The notes: generated from the letters alone by a model not told the origin. DNA of 64,000 nt from G963717155 sp963717155 (GCA_963717155.1 OY970326.1:1054001-1118000); one strand, 5' to 3'. Shown: positions 9,001-19,265, counted from the first letter of the stretch. Program-made: numbers and translations.

Positions 9001-11036
9001 TCAGCGGGCCTCGACGCGCGTCGCGGGGCGCGGCGCGCCCTCACGCTCGACCGCGAGTGCCGGGTCTCGCGGGGCCAGGAAGCGGTCCCGCAGGCGCACG
9101 AGCGTCGCACCCGGACCCTTCGTCCCGGGCTCCGTGCTGGCGAGGCCGTCGGGGTTCTGGATCGCCGTGAACGCGAGCGCGATGCCCGCGACGAGCGTCT
9201 GGTACTTGCCGACCCCGATCCACTTGTCGATGGCCGAGACCATCAGCCCGTCGAGGACAGCATGACTCCGGCGATCGCAACGCCGGCGATGCGCCCGATG
9301 CCGGCGACGTAGGCGATCGCGAGCAGTCCCAGCGAGTTGAACACCGCGAACGTCTCGGGCGACACGTTGCCCTGCTGGTAGGCGAGCAGGCCGCCGCCGA
9401 GGCCCGCGATGAACGACGAGATCGCGAACGCGAGCAGCTTCGCACGCGGAACGTCGATGCCCGCGGCCATCGCCGCCCGCTCGTTCGAGCGCACCGCGAT
9501 GAACATGCGCCCCGTGGGCGAGTTGCGCAGCCGCGCCACAGCGACTCCGACGGCAAGCACGATCAGCAGCACGAGCACGCCGAAGATCACCCGCGGGTAA
9601 TCGTGGCCCTTGGCGATCCCGAGATCCCATCCGAACAGCGTCGGCGAGTCCACGCGGCTGCCGGCGAGGCCGCCGCTGAACCACGATGCGTTGAACACGA
9701 GCGAGTCCATCGCGGCCGCCGCGCCGAGCGTGATGATCGCGAGGTTCACGCCGCGCACGCGCAACGCCGGCACGCCGATCACCATCCCGACGGGCACCGC
9801 GCAGAGCGCGGCGAGCAGCAGCGAGAACGGGAACGGGATGCCCCAACCGATGCTGAGATGGCTGAGCATGAACGCGCCCACGCCCGCGAGCGACATCTGC
9901 GCGAGCGACACCTGGCCGACGTAGCCGGTCAGGACGACGAGCGAGAGGCAGATGCACGCGGTGATGAACGAGGCGATCAGCGCCGAGCGCAGCGACCCAT
10001 GCAGCAGCACGAGGGCTGCGAACCCGACGGCGAACACGCACACCGCGGTGGGGAACGGGCGTGTCGGGCGCCCGATCGACGGGTTGGCCCAGGTCGCGAG
10101 CGAGCCGCGAGCGCCCAGGCGGGGGGCGCGCACGGTCATGGCGACGAGGATCACCAGGAACGGGAGGCCGTCCGGCAGCCCCTGCTGCGGCAGCCAGGTG
10201 AACACCGTCAGGAGCTTTGTGATCTCCGACTGGCACATGCCGAGCACGAGCCCGGCGAGCGCGGTGACCGCGAACGACTCGAAGCGGCCGACCAGCGCAA
10301 CGCCGAGCGCCGGGACGATCAGCAGCGTGTACGAGATCGGGTCGAGCGTCGAGAGCGGCGCGATGAGGATGCCCGCAAGTGCGGCGAGCAGCGTCGCGAT
10401 GATCCAGTTCTGCGTCGCGATCCGGGTCGCCGAGATGCCGATCAGGGCGGCGCCGCGGCTGTTCTCGGCCGCCGCGCGGGTCGCGAGGCCAAAGCGCGTG
10501 TAGCGGTAGACGAGCGCCAGCACCGCCGTCAGCACCGCGACGATGCCGGCGAACCAGAGCCGATCGCCGGGGACGATCGTCCCTGCGAGGTCGAACGATC
10601 CCGAGGGCAGGAGCGGCCGCGTCGAGACGGCCTGCGTACCGAAGTTCAGCACCGCGATCGCCTGCATCGCGAGCATGATCCCCACCGAGGCGCACACTCG
10701 CGTGAGGGGCGCGGCCTGCTGCAGCGGGCGGTACACGAGGACGAACAGGACGAGGCCGAGGATCGCCGCGTAGACGAGGGTCAGCGGAACGGCGACCCAG
10801 TCGCTGACGCCCGTCGACGAGATCTGGATCTTGTGCGGGAGGCCGAGCCAGGGCAGCTGGAGCTGGCCCTGGTCGCGCAGCCCGACGAAGACGTACGCCG
10901 AGAACATCGCGATCGCTCCGTGGGCGAAGTCGACGACGCCGGCGGCGCGGTACTTCAGTACCAGCCCGAGGCCGAGCAGCGCATACACGGCGCCGGCACC
11001 GACGCCGAGGATGATGAAGAGGAGGTAGCTGGACAC
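9001..11036 (-). CDS. Fused branched-chain-type ABC permease (LivH-LivM), frameshifted near the 3' end
   Basis: Inner-membrane channel of a HAAT-type importer for branched-chain amino acids or aromatic and amide-like compounds. The first half is a LivH domain, with the VDFAHGAI motif and a later FGLATRAAAENSRGAAL coupling loop. After a linker of about 40 residues comes a LivM domain, with LTGYVGQVSLAQMS and the coupling loop VRSNERAAMAAGI. LivH and LivM are usually separate. A 1-nt shift near 9250 separates the main frame from a C-terminal tail (VSAIDKWIGVGKYQ onward). I prefer GTG 11036 to ATG 11087, because the latter would place the 11053-11085 hairpin inside the gene. Confidence 0.85.
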
Positions 11037-11052
11037 CAGGTGGAGCGAGCCA

Positions 11053-11085
11053 GGCGGGCCCGCGACCGATCGTCGCGGGCCCGCC
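11053..11085 (-). terminator. Stable hairpin between binding-protein and permease genes
   Basis: A perfect 13-bp inverted repeat (GGCGGGCCCGCGA with TCGCGGGCCCGCC) encloses a 7-nt loop in the gap between the binding-protein stop and the permease start. There is no T-run, so it is probably not a complete terminator. Such hairpins in ABC operons often let the binding protein be made in excess by shielding the upstream mRNA or by partial termination (established for other transporters, inferred here). Confidence 0.65.
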
Positions 11086-11091
11086 ATCTCG

Positions 11092-12330
11092 TCAGCTAGT
11101 CGATGCCCGGTAGAAGCTTGCGGCGCTGATGAAGTTGCCGACCGGGTTGATGTTCGTACCGCTCACCTGGCGGATCTGCTCGAACGCGTTGCAGATCGCC
11201 GGCTGCCCGCTCAGCTGCTTGCCGTTGCACGTGTACGGGTGCCCGAGGAAGTTCGTGTTGTTCGGGCTCTTGCGGATCGCGGCCAGGATGCCCTTGGTGT
11301 TCATCTGCGACGCCGGAAGACCGGACAGCGCTGCGCGCACGTTGACGACGGTCTGGAAGCCGATCGCCGACAGCGAGTCGATGATGATGTTCGCCGGCGC
11401 GTACTTCTTGAGGGCCGCCTGGAAGATCTTGGCGTCCGGGCTCGCCCCGACCGGCGAGAGCACCGGAGACGCGAAGTACAGGCCCTCGGCGCCACCGCTC
11501 GCCGCCGCGATATTCGGTGGTGCGGTGCACGGGTCGATGCCGAGCAGCTTCGCCGAGTTGCCGAGCTGCTTGAGGCTCTTGAGGACGCCCGGGCACAGGT
11601 TCGGCGAGTCGACGTAGATGACGTCGGGGTGCGCCGAGATCGCGGCCGCCGCGTACGACGACGGATCGGACACGGTCTGCGGGATCGGGACGCGGGTGAT
11701 CTTCTGCACCCCGGCGCGCTTCATCGTCGGGACGATCACGTTCGCGCTCGCGTTGCCCGGCGGGTCGTCCGTGTAGATGACGGCGGCCGTCGAGGCCTTC
11801 AGGGTCTTGGCCGCGAAGACGGCGGCGGCCGCGTTGTCGCCGATCGAGATGCTCGAGAAGATCGCCGCGTTCTTGTACAGGCCCTCGACCGGGGTGAAGG
11901 GCACGCCGCCGAGGTAGGCGAGGCCCGCGCGCTGGTACACCGGGATCGACCCGGGCGAGCCGGGATCGGCGGCGCCCATGATCGCGACCGGATGCTTGTC
12001 GAGGATCTGGTTCGCGCAGCGCTGGGAGGTGGAGGACTGGAGGTCGGTGATGCACTCGGCGAGCTTGATCGGACGGCCGCCGATGCCGTTCAGGTAGGTG
12101 TTGACGTACTTCACCGCCGCCTCTTCAGCGAGGCGGACCTCCGGGAAGGCAACCGGTCCGGAGTCGTCGTTGAGGAGGCCGAACACGATCGGCTTGCCCT
12201 TTGCCGGGTTCGGCTTCCCGAGCGGGTCGGCGGTCGACTGTGCCGAGGAGACGCCTCCCCAGGCGATGAGCGCGACCGTTGCGAGCATCAGACATGCCGC
12301 CGCCAGTCGCACCCTCGAGATCCCTTGCAT
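11092..12330 (-). CDS. HAAT-type ABC transporter substrate-binding protein
   Basis: 412-aa secreted receptor (Peripla_BP_6 type) that captures the ligand for the Liv-type importer. A signal peptide covers roughly residues 1-30 (MQGISRVRLAAACLMLATVA, cut near VSSAQS); there is no lipobox Cys. The mature part starts the family fold with KPIVFGLLNDDSGPVAFPEV and has repeated alpha/beta units with LAYLGGVPFTP and VIYTDDPPGNASANVIVP. The ATG at 12330 is chosen because AGGAGG lies 6 nt upstream. In-frame ATGs at 12336 and 12351 sit inside or before that ribosome site. Ligand unknown. Confidence 0.85.
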   Translation of the reverse strand: MQGISRVRLAAACLMLATVALIAWGGVSSAQSTADPLGKPNPAKGKPIVFGLLNDDSGPVAFPEVRLAEEAAVKYVNTYLNGIGGRPIKLAECITDLQSSTSQRCANQILDKHPVAIMGAADPGSPGSIPVYQRAGLAYLGGVPFTPVEGLYKNAAIFSSISIGDNAAAAVFAAKTLKASTAAVIYTDDPPGNASANVIVPTMKRAGVQKITRVPIPQTVSDPSSYAAAAISAHPDVIYVDSPNLCPGVLKSLKQLGNSAKLLGIDPCTAPPNIAAASGGAEGLYFASPVLSPVGASPDAKIFQAALKKYAPANIIIDSLSAIGFQTVVNVRAALSGLPASQMNTKGILAAIRKSPNNTNFLGHPYTCNGKQLSGQPAICNAFEQIRQVSGTNINPVGNFISAASFYRASTS

Positions 12331-12340
12331 CCACATCCTC

Positions 12341-13108
12341 CTAGTCGTCATTGCCCTTGACGTGCGTGTCCTGGCTGCCCGCGGACGCGGTCTCGGCCGC
12401 GAGGCCGGTCTCGCCCATGTAGGCGGCGGTGAGCAGATCGCGACGCCGTCGCAGCTCGGCCCCGGTGCCCTCGAGCACGATCCGACCGTGGCGCATCACG
12501 TACGCGCGGTCGGCGATCCGGAGCGCGAGCGCGACGTGCTGCTCGACGAACAGGACGGCGGTCCTCGTCTCGTCGGCGATGCGTCGAAGGATCGGCAACA
12601 GCCGCTCGACGATCACGGGCGCCAGCCCGAAGCTCATCTCGTCGACCAGCAGCAGCCGCGGGCGGCTCACGAGCGCACGGCCGACGGCGAGCATCTGCTG
12701 CTCGCCACCCGACAGCAGCCCGGCTCGCCGATCGCTGCACTTCCGCAGCTCGGGAAGCATCTCCATCAGCTCGTCCTCCCGCGAGCGGCCGCGCGCGGCG
12801 ATGCGCAGGTGCTCGCGCGTGGTCAGGCTCGGAAACAGGGCTCGCCCCTCGGGCACGAGCGCGATCCCGGCGCGCGCCAGCCTGTGAGCGGCGCGACCGC
12901 CGACCGAGGTGCCGTCGAGCGTGATCGCTCCGGCGAGCGGGGACTGCAGACCGGCGATCGTCGAGAGGGTGGTCGTCTTGCCGGCCCCGTTCGCGCCGAG
13001 CAGCGCGACGACCTCGCCCGGCGCGACGTGGAGGTCGACGTCGCGTACGACCGGGGTCCCGAAGTACCCCGCGGACATGCCGCTGACGTCGAGCATGGCC
13101 TCAGGCAT
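12341..13108 (-). CDS. livF: ABC transporter ATP-binding protein, LivF type
   Basis: 255-aa ATPase that drives the Liv-type importer from the cytoplasmic side. Walker A GANGAGKTT (about residues 39-47), Q-loop, signature LSGGEQQ and Walker B LLLVDE are all intact, and the EQHVALAL stretch after the switch is typical of LivF. It overlaps livG by 8 nt and is followed 10 nt later by the binding-protein gene. Gene order livG-livF-binding protein-permease puts all transporter parts in one message. Confidence 0.9.
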   Translation of the reverse strand: MPEAMLDVSGMSAGYFGTPVVRDVDLHVAPGEVVALLGANGAGKTTTLSTIAGLQSPLAGAITLDGTSVGGRAAHRLARAGIALVPEGRALFPSLTTREHLRIAARGRSREDELMEMLPELRKCSDRRAGLLSGGEQQMLAVGRALVSRPRLLLVDEMSFGLAPVIVERLLPILRRIADETRTAVLFVEQHVALALRIADRAYVMRHGRIVLEGTGAELRRRRDLLTAAYMGETGLAAETASAGSQDTHVKGNDD

Positions 13109-13952
13109 GCGCAGCTTCCTGGCTGCCGAGGTACGCCTCGATCACCTTGGGGTCGTCCCGGATCTCGGCCGGCGAGCCCTCGGCGATGAGACGGCCGTAG
13201 TCGAGCACCAGCACGTGATCGCAGCTGCCGAGGACGAGGCCCATGTCATGGTCGATCAGGAGGACCGTGATCCCGCGGGCCGGCAGGGCTCGCAGCCGTT
13301 CTCCGAGCTCGAGGCTCTCATCGGTGTCGAGGCCCGCCGCCGGCTCGTCGAGCAGGACGAGCCGGGGGCGCGAAGCGAGCGCGCGGGCCACGCCCACGAG
13401 CTTGCGCTGCCCGGTCGAGAGCTCGCGCGGGCGGCGGCCGCCCACCTCGTCGAGCTGGCAGACCTCGCGCGCCCAGGCAACGGTCTCGCTCGTGCGCCGC
13501 CGTCGCTCGGCGAACACGCGTCGAGGCAGGAACACATCGCCCATGGCCGACGCGAGTCCGACCCTCTCGGACGCGACGTGCAGGTTCTCGTCGACGGTCA
13601 GATCGTCGAACAGCTCGACCGACTGGAACGTCCGCGAGATCCCCCGCCGCGCCAGGTGGTGCGGACGCATGCCCGTCACGTCGTCGCCCGCGAAGAGCAC
13701 GCGACCCGACGCGGGCCGGTGGTAGCCGGTCAGCGCGTCGATCACCGTCGTCTTCCCCGCGCCGTTCGGGCCGATGAGACCGACGACACGGCCCTCGGGC
13801 ACGTCGAACGACACGTCGTCGACGACGGGGACGCCGCCGCCATAGCTGACGCTCAGCGACTCGATCGCAAGCAGCTCGCTCAACGGGCGGTGGCTCCCAA
13901 CGACCTGCGACGACGGGTGGTCATCTGGCTCCTGTGCTTCCGGCGGCGTCAT
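13101..13952 (-). CDS. livG: ABC transporter ATP-binding protein, LivG type
   Basis: 283-aa ATPase paired with LivF. Walker A is GPNGAGKTT (about residues 63-71), followed by the LivG-type RGISRTFQSVELFDDLTV Q-loop region. Walker B is LVLLDEPAAGLD. The signature reads LSTGQRK rather than LSGGQ, a tolerated variant. It is the first gene of the leftward operon and is preceded by a promoter at 14000-14028, giving a leader of about 40 nt. The first 25 residues are a non-conserved polar stretch, so a later start is possible. Confidence 0.88.
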   Translation of the reverse strand: MTPPEAQEPDDHPSSQVVGSHRPLSELLAIESLSVSYGGGVPVVDDVSFDVPEGRVVGLIGPNGAGKTTVIDALTGYHRPASGRVLFAGDDVTGMRPHHLARRGISRTFQSVELFDDLTVDENLHVASERVGLASAMGDVFLPRRVFAERRRRTSETVAWAREVCQLDEVGGRRPRELSTGQRKLVGVARALASRPRLVLLDEPAAGLDTDESLELGERLRALPARGITVLLIDHDMGLVLGSCDHVLVLDYGRLIAEGSPAEIRDDPKVIEAYLGSQEAAHA

Positions 13953-13999
13953 TGCAGCCGGGCCGGCGGCGATGGTACAACATTCGGCCTACTGTGTCC

Positions 14000-14028
14000 A
14001 TTATGGTTCCTGCATACAATCTTGTAGA
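14000..14028 (-). promoter_or_regulatory. Promoter of the liv operon with an embedded operator-like element
   Basis: On the minus strand TCTACA (14028-14023) and CATAAT (14005-14000) are separated by 17 nt, a good -35/-10 pair. The spacer contains TGTATGCA (14018-14011). The same 8-mer occurs at 19245-19252 over a second promoter. The position suggests control by a repressor; the FCD-type GntR protein at 21159-21884 is the candidate (inference). Confidence 0.55.
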
Positions 14029-14064
14029 CTGGCGTTCATCGCGATCACGAAAGGCTGAACCCAG

Positions 14065-14943
14065 ATGAGACTCGTAACCTTCGACGACCAGCGCGTCGGA
14101 AAAGTCGTCGGAGACCGGGTGGTCGAGCTCGACGTGCCGGACATGCGGCGCTACTTCGAGCTCGGCGGCCACGTCGACCCGACCGGCCGTGAGCTGGCGC
14201 TCGACGATGTGCGCCTGCGCGCGCCGCTGATCCCGAAGAAGTTCTTCCACACGGCCGGCAACTTCCGCGAGCACCACGAGGAGTCGACGCGCGTCAACTG
14301 GTCGCATCCCGTGCTGCCGTGGATCGTGTTCTTCCAGAACGTCGACGCGATCATCGGGACCGACGATCCGATCGTGTACCCGGAGGGCATGACCAACGAG
14401 CTCGACTACGAGCTCGAGCTGGCCGTCGTGATCGGCAAGGCCGGGTCGTTCCTCACACCCGAGGAGGCCGCGGACTACATCGCCGGCTACGTGATCTTCA
14501 ACGACATCACCGCGCGTGACATCCAGCGCGAGGAGATGCGCTCGGGCGTGTTCTCGTTCTGCAAGGCGATCGCGACGTTCTGCCCGCTCGGCCCGTGGAT
14601 CGTCACGGCCGACGAGATCCCCGACCCGCACGATCTGGCGATGCAGCTCCGCGTCAACGGCGAGGTGCGCCAGGAATCGCACTCGTCTCGCATGGCGGTC
14701 ACGATCCCCGAGATCATCAGCCACTACTCGCCGATGGGCTACAGCGCGGGGGACATCGTCTCGACCGGGACCGTCGCGGGCGTCGCGGGCTTCAGCGAGG
14801 ATGCCGCATCGCTCTACCTGCGGCCGGGAGACGTGGTCGAGGCCGAGATCGATGGCATCGGAGTGCTGCGGAACCCCGTGATCTCGTGGGCCGAGGGACA
14901 CCCCGGCGCGTCCCGGGCCGCGATCGAGCGCGCCAGCGCCTGA
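14065..14943 (+). CDS. Fumarylacetoacetate hydrolase (FAH) family protein
   Basis: 292-aa enzyme of the FAH superfamily, which hydrolyses C-C bonds in, or decarboxylates, acylpyruvate-like products of aromatic breakdown. The divalent-metal site is visible in PEGMTNELDYELELAVVIGK (about residues 108-127), followed by GYVIFNDITARD and the closing GTVAGVAGF and LRPGDVVEAEIDGIG motifs. First gene of the rightward operon, with AAAGG upstream of the ATG, and adjoining the esterase gene directly. It diverges from livG across a 112-nt AT-richer region. The exact substrate cannot be told. Confidence 0.9.
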   Translation: MRLVTFDDQRVGKVVGDRVVELDVPDMRRYFELGGHVDPTGRELALDDVRLRAPLIPKKFFHTAGNFREHHEESTRVNWSHPVLPWIVFFQNVDAIIGTDDPIVYPEGMTNELDYELELAVVIGKAGSFLTPEEAADYIAGYVIFNDITARDIQREEMRSGVFSFCKAIATFCPLGPWIVTADEIPDPHDLAMQLRVNGEVRQESHSSRMAVTIPEIISHYSPMGYSAGDIVSTGTVAGVAGFSEDAASLYLRPGDVVEAEIDGIGVLRNPVISWAEGHPGASRAAIERASA

Positions 14944-16477
14944 ATGGCGCGCTCGGCCGTCGTCGAGACGCCGGCCGGCGCACTGCGCGGACGGTCGGCC
15001 ACGGCCGGCGACAGCTTCGCGGGCATCCCGTACGCGCAGGCGAGGCGCTTCGCGGCCCCCGAGCCCGTGCCCGCATGGAGCGAGGTGCGCGAGGCAACCG
15101 TCGCCGGCCCGGTCGCGCCGCAGCCCCGGCGACCGCTCGGCGAGTTCAGCCACGGCCCGCTGCCGCCCGGGTCCGAGAGCTGCCTCAACCTCAACGTGTG
15201 GATGCCGCCGCCGGGAGCCGCCGGCCTGCGTCCGGTGCTCGTGTGGATCCACGGCGGCGGATTCGTGCTCGGCGCGGGGAGTGCGGGCATCCACGACGGC
15301 GCCCGGCTCGCGGCAACGGCCGGAATCGTGGTGGTCACCCTCAACTACCGGCTCGGAAGTCTCGGCTGGCTCTACCACCCCGACCTCGCTGATGCGCCCG
15401 GCGCTCCGGCGGGCAACTGGGGCCTGCTCGACCAGATCGCGGCGCTCGAGTGGGTGCGCGACTCGATCGAGGCGTTCGGCGGCGACCCGTCGCGCGTCAC
15501 CGTCGCGGGCCAGTCAGCCGGCGCGTTGTGCGCGCTCGACCTGCTTGTCGTGCCGCGTGCGAACGGGCTCTTCCAGCGCGCGATCCTGCAGTCGCCGCCG
15601 TTCGGGGACGTCGCCGGGGACCCCGCGTTCGCGCGCGGCTGGGCCGAGGCGCTCGGCCGTGCCGGCGGGGCCGTCGAGGGGTTCGACGTGGACGCCCTGC
15701 GCCGGCTTGCGGCCGTCGACATCGTCGGGCTGCACGAGGCCCTCCTCACCGACCCCGGCGTACCGGGGCACCCGCGGCGGCGCGCTCCCGACGCTCGATC
15801 CGGGCAGCCTGCCGGCGTCTCCTGCGCTTCACCCCGGCGCGAGCATCGCCGTGGACGTGCTGATCGGATCGAAGCCGACGAGGCGACCTTCTTCTTCCGG
15901 GCCGCCGGCCGGCGGCTCGAGCCCGACGATGCGACGCTCACCGCAATGGTCTCGCACTTCCCCGACGTCGACGATGCCGGCGCGCTGATCGACACCTATC
16001 GCCAGCCGCCTCGGCAGCGTCGACGCCAACGAGCTGCTGGTCCGCGTCGCCACCGACGCCATGATCGCGCGTCCGTCTGCACGCTGGGCGTCCGCCCGCG
16101 CCGCGGCCGGCGGCAGGGTGCACCGCTACCGCGTCGACCACGCGGGCGATCCCGACCTCGGAGCAACCCACACGGTCGACGTGCCACTCGTCTTCGGAAC
16201 CTACGACGATGGCGGCGCCGGGACCCGGCTCGCGGGCGCGGGTGGCGCGAGCGCCGCGGTGTCGTCGGCGATGATCGAGTCGTGGGGGCGTTTCGTGCAT
16301 GAAGGCGAGCCCGGCTGGCCCGCGGTCGAGGCCGGTCGCGACGTTCCCGTCGCCGTGTTCGGCGGCGCCGCCGGGACGCAACAGGTCGAGCTGTCGTCGG
16401 ACACTGATCGCTCCAGCCCATACCTGATCCAAGGAGTCGCCCGGTGTCCAACGAGGCCCATTCCAATGCACCCCTGA
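14944..16477 (+). pseudogene. Type B carboxylesterase, frameshifted
   Basis: Serine esterase of the carboxylesterase/para-nitrobenzyl esterase family. The oxyanion-hole motif VWIHGGGF (about residues 100-107), the nucleophile in VAGQSAGA (about 189-196) and a His in the GATHTVDVPLVFG block near the C-terminus are visible. Three frame changes are needed, near 15765, 15875 and 16010. The start abuts the FAH stop directly and the end overlaps the bicupin start. Placed beside a quercetinase-like dioxygenase, it could hydrolyse the depside ester that enzyme releases (inference). Confidence 0.8.
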
Positions 16478-17475
16478 CCGAGCTTCCCGGCGAGACCCGG
16501 GCCTACCGCCTCGACGACGGCAGCGGTCGCGCGCATCTGCTGCTCGGCGAGGTCGGTCGCGCGCTCGCGGGCGCCGAGGAGACCGGCGGCGCGATGTCGG
16601 TGATGAGCCTGTGCGGGCCCGCCGCCGACCGCCCGATCCCGATGCACTCGCACGAGCGCGAGCACGACGTCTTCCTCTGCATTCGGGGCCGGATCCAGGT
16701 GTGGGCCGGGGACGAGAGCCGCATCCTGACGCCGGGCGACCTCGCATCCGTGCCGCCGGGGATCCTGCACGCCTACCGCCTGCTCGACCACTTCAGCCAG
16801 TTCGTCGGCCCGATCGTGCCGGCCGGCTGGGACCGCTTCTTCGACCTCACGGGAACGCCGTACCCGGGCGCCGCCTATCCGCAGGTCGACCCAACCCCGC
16901 CGCCATTCGCGAAGTTCGGCCAGGCCCAGCAGCAGTTCCACATGCAGTACGTCCAGGACGCGCCATACGCGGACGCCACCGTCGGCGCTGCCGACGACGC
17001 GCTGCCCGGCGTCGAGGTCGCGTACTTCCTGCGCGCGGGCGAGGGGCCACGGCACACCCTGTTCGGCCAGGTCTGCTTCCAGATCCTGACGGGTGCCGAG
17101 AGCGACGGGCGACTCGGCATGACCATCACCGAAGGCTCGGCGGGCGAGCCGACGCCGGCACACGTCCACGCGCGAACCGCCGAGGCGATCATCTGCCTCG
17201 AGGGGCGCATGCGGGTCTGGGCCGACGGCGAGGAGCACGCGCTGACACGAGGCGACTTCGTCAACCTCCCGCCCGGCGTCGAGCACATGTACGCGTGCGA
17301 CGGGCATCTCACCCGCTTCACGACGATGTACTCACCATCGGGGCCGGAGCACCTGTTCGCGCTGGCCGGCGAGGTCTCGCAGCAGCGGATCTTCCCGGCG
17401 GAAAGCGCCCCGGTCGACCGCGAGCACCTCGCGGACGCGGTCAGCCCGCTGGACGTGAGCTTCAGCGCGCGCTAG
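16444..17475 (+). CDS. Bicupin, quercetin 2,3-dioxygenase-like
   Basis: 343-aa protein with two cupin domains. The N-terminal domain has a metal site in MHSHEREHDVF (about residues 67-77) and PGDLASVPPGILHAY. The C-terminal domain has AHVHARTAEAIICLEG and GDFVNLPPGVEHMY. Spacing and length match quercetinase-type dioxygenases, which cleave the flavonol ring and release CO, though other bicupins share the layout. The GTG start has AAGGAG 8-9 nt upstream, inside the esterase 3' end. The 3' end overlaps the converging TPP enzyme by 14 nt. Confidence 0.78.
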   Translation: MSNEAHSNAPLTELPGETRAYRLDDGSGRAHLLLGEVGRALAGAEETGGAMSVMSLCGPAADRPIPMHSHEREHDVFLCIRGRIQVWAGDESRILTPGDLASVPPGILHAYRLLDHFSQFVGPIVPAGWDRFFDLTGTPYPGAAYPQVDPTPPPFAKFGQAQQQFHMQYVQDAPYADATVGAADDALPGVEVAYFLRAGEGPRHTLFGQVCFQILTGAESDGRLGMTITEGSAGEPTPAHVHARTAEAIICLEGRMRVWADGEEHALTRGDFVNLPPGVEHMYACDGHLTRFTTMYSPSGPEHLFALAGEVSQQRIFPAESAPVDREHLADAVSPLDVSFSAR

Positions 17476-19196
17476 GCCGGGTACCGGCGGCTGCGAAGTA
17501 GCGCATCCCCGGATGCGGCTCGAACCGCACCTGCGCGTCGATCACCGCGGGGAGGCCGGAGGCGAGCGCGCGCTCGAGCGCCGGGCGAACCTCGTGCGGT
17601 CGGGTCACGCGCTCGGCGTGGCACCCGAACGCCCGCGCGATCGCGACATAGTCCGTCTCCTCGAGCTCGGTGCCGAGCTCGAAGCCGCGCCGCGTCTGAC
17701 CGAGCCTGATCACGCCCCAGGCCGCGTTGTTATGGATGACGTGCACCGCCGCGAGGCCGTAGCGACGCGCGGTGTCGAGCTCCTGGACCGTGAAGCCGAA
17801 CGCTCCGTCGCCGGTGATGTTGACGACTGCGCGTCCGGGCCAGTGGGCCTTGAGCGCCAGTGCGTACGGGATGCCGAACCCGAGGTGCGCCATTCCCGGC
17901 TCGTGGAAGCGCGACCGGGGCGCGGTCGCCGGCGTGAGGTCGTTGCTCCAGAACGTCGTGTGCCCGCCGTCGTAGACCACGAGGGCGTCTGCGGGCAGCG
18001 CGGCGCCGATCTCCTCGGCGAGCGCCGCGGGATGCATCGGCTCGCCGCCCTGTGCGCCGAGCGCGCGCAGCTGCTGCCGGTAGCCCGCGTACTCCACGAC
18101 CAGCGAGTCGAGCCAGTCCGACGAGGCGGCTCCGCGGCGGCCTCCCACTGCCGTCGTCAGCGCCTGCAGGGTCGCACCGGCATCGCCGTGCAGCCCGACG
18201 CTGACCGGCCGGAGCCGTCCGATGGCGGACGGATCGGTGTCGATCTGGACCAGCTCCTGCTCGGGCCAGCCGCGGACGAACGGCTCGCTGCCATCCCACA
18301 GCCACGCCGAGAAGCGGCAGCCGACCGCGAGGACCGCGTCCGCCTCCGACATGGCCCGGCGTACGGCATCGCCGCCGATGATGCCGCCGTGCCCGAAGAA
18401 CCTCGGGTCGGACGTCGAGATCGTTCCGAGACCCATCTGGGTCGCCGTCGCTGCGGCACCGAGCTGGTCGACGAGGGCGCTGAAGTGCGGGCGTGGCGCC
18501 CGACACCGCGACCCCGCCGCCCGCGATCACGAGCGGGCGCTCGGCGGCCAGCAGGATCTCGGCGGCCCGCGCGATCGCGGCGGGCTCGGGGACGCTCGCG
18601 GCTGGAACGATCTGCGCGAGCGGGAGGTCGAGGAGGTCAGCCGCATAGTCCGCCTGCGCGTCGAGCACCTCCGCCGGGATCTCCAGGTGCACGGGCCCCG
18701 GCCGGCCCGTGAGCGCCTCGCGCACCGCGCGGTGAACCAGCTCCGGCAGCCGCGCGGGATCGCGCACCACGGCTCGCCACTTCGTGCAACCGCTGAAGAG
18801 CGCCTCGTTGTCGACCGCCATGACCGTGCCCGAGAACGGGTAGGCGAGATGCGGTGGGGCGCCCGACGTGACGACGAGCGTTGCGAGGTTGTTGTTCGAG
18901 GCCGAGCCGAGGCCGCCGACGAGATTGTGGGAACCGGGCCCGCTCTCCGCGAAGCAGACGGCGAGCCGCCCGGTCGCCTGGAACGTCGCGGCGGCCATCC
19001 ACGCGGCCGCGGCCTCGTGCCGGGTTCCGATGTAGCGGATGTCCGGGCACTCGCCGAGCGGCTGCATGAAGCCCGCGAGCTTGCCGGCAGGCACTCCGAA
19101 GGCGTCGCGGACACCGCTCGCAACGAGCAGCCGGACGAGGGCCTCGCCCCCGGTGGCGTGCACGAGCGGCGCGCGAGATGTCTCCTCGACGGCCAT
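17462..19196 (-). CDS. Thiamine pyrophosphate-dependent enzyme (acetolactate synthase-like), one frameshift
   Basis: About 578 aa, three-domain TPP enzyme of the acetolactate synthase/benzoylformate decarboxylase group. The catalytic Glu is in GTRHEAAAAWMA near the N-terminus, and the cofactor site is the GDGAFGFTVQELDTA to HNN block near residue 440. A 1-nt shift near 18500 divides it after GGGVAVSGA. I take the ATG at 19196, with AGGGA upstream, over the GTG at 19217, which falls at the predicted transcription start. Small cleavage or condensation of a 2-oxo or dione intermediate is likely; the reaction is unknown. Confidence 0.82.
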
Positions 19197-19223
19197 CTGC
19201 GCAGGTCCCTGATCCACCCGCGT

Positions 19224-19253
19224 ACTGTAGGCGATTCACCGAACTGTATGCAA
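19224..19253 (-). promoter_or_regulatory. Promoter of the TPP enzyme with an overlapping operator-like element
   Basis: On the minus strand TTGCAT (19253-19248) and TACAGT (19229-19224) lie 18 nt apart, a plausible -35/-10 pair. TGTATGCA (19245-19252, plus strand) covers most of the -35 and also lies 13 nt before the divergent cupin start, so a bound regulator could affect both genes. Confidence 0.5.
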
Positions 19254-19265
19254 TACTCGGTTTCG

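Noticed and set aside
11036..11087. ATG at 11087 as start of the LivH-LivM permease.
   Set aside because: It would place a 13-bp hairpin inside the coding region and add a non-conserved extension before the first helix.
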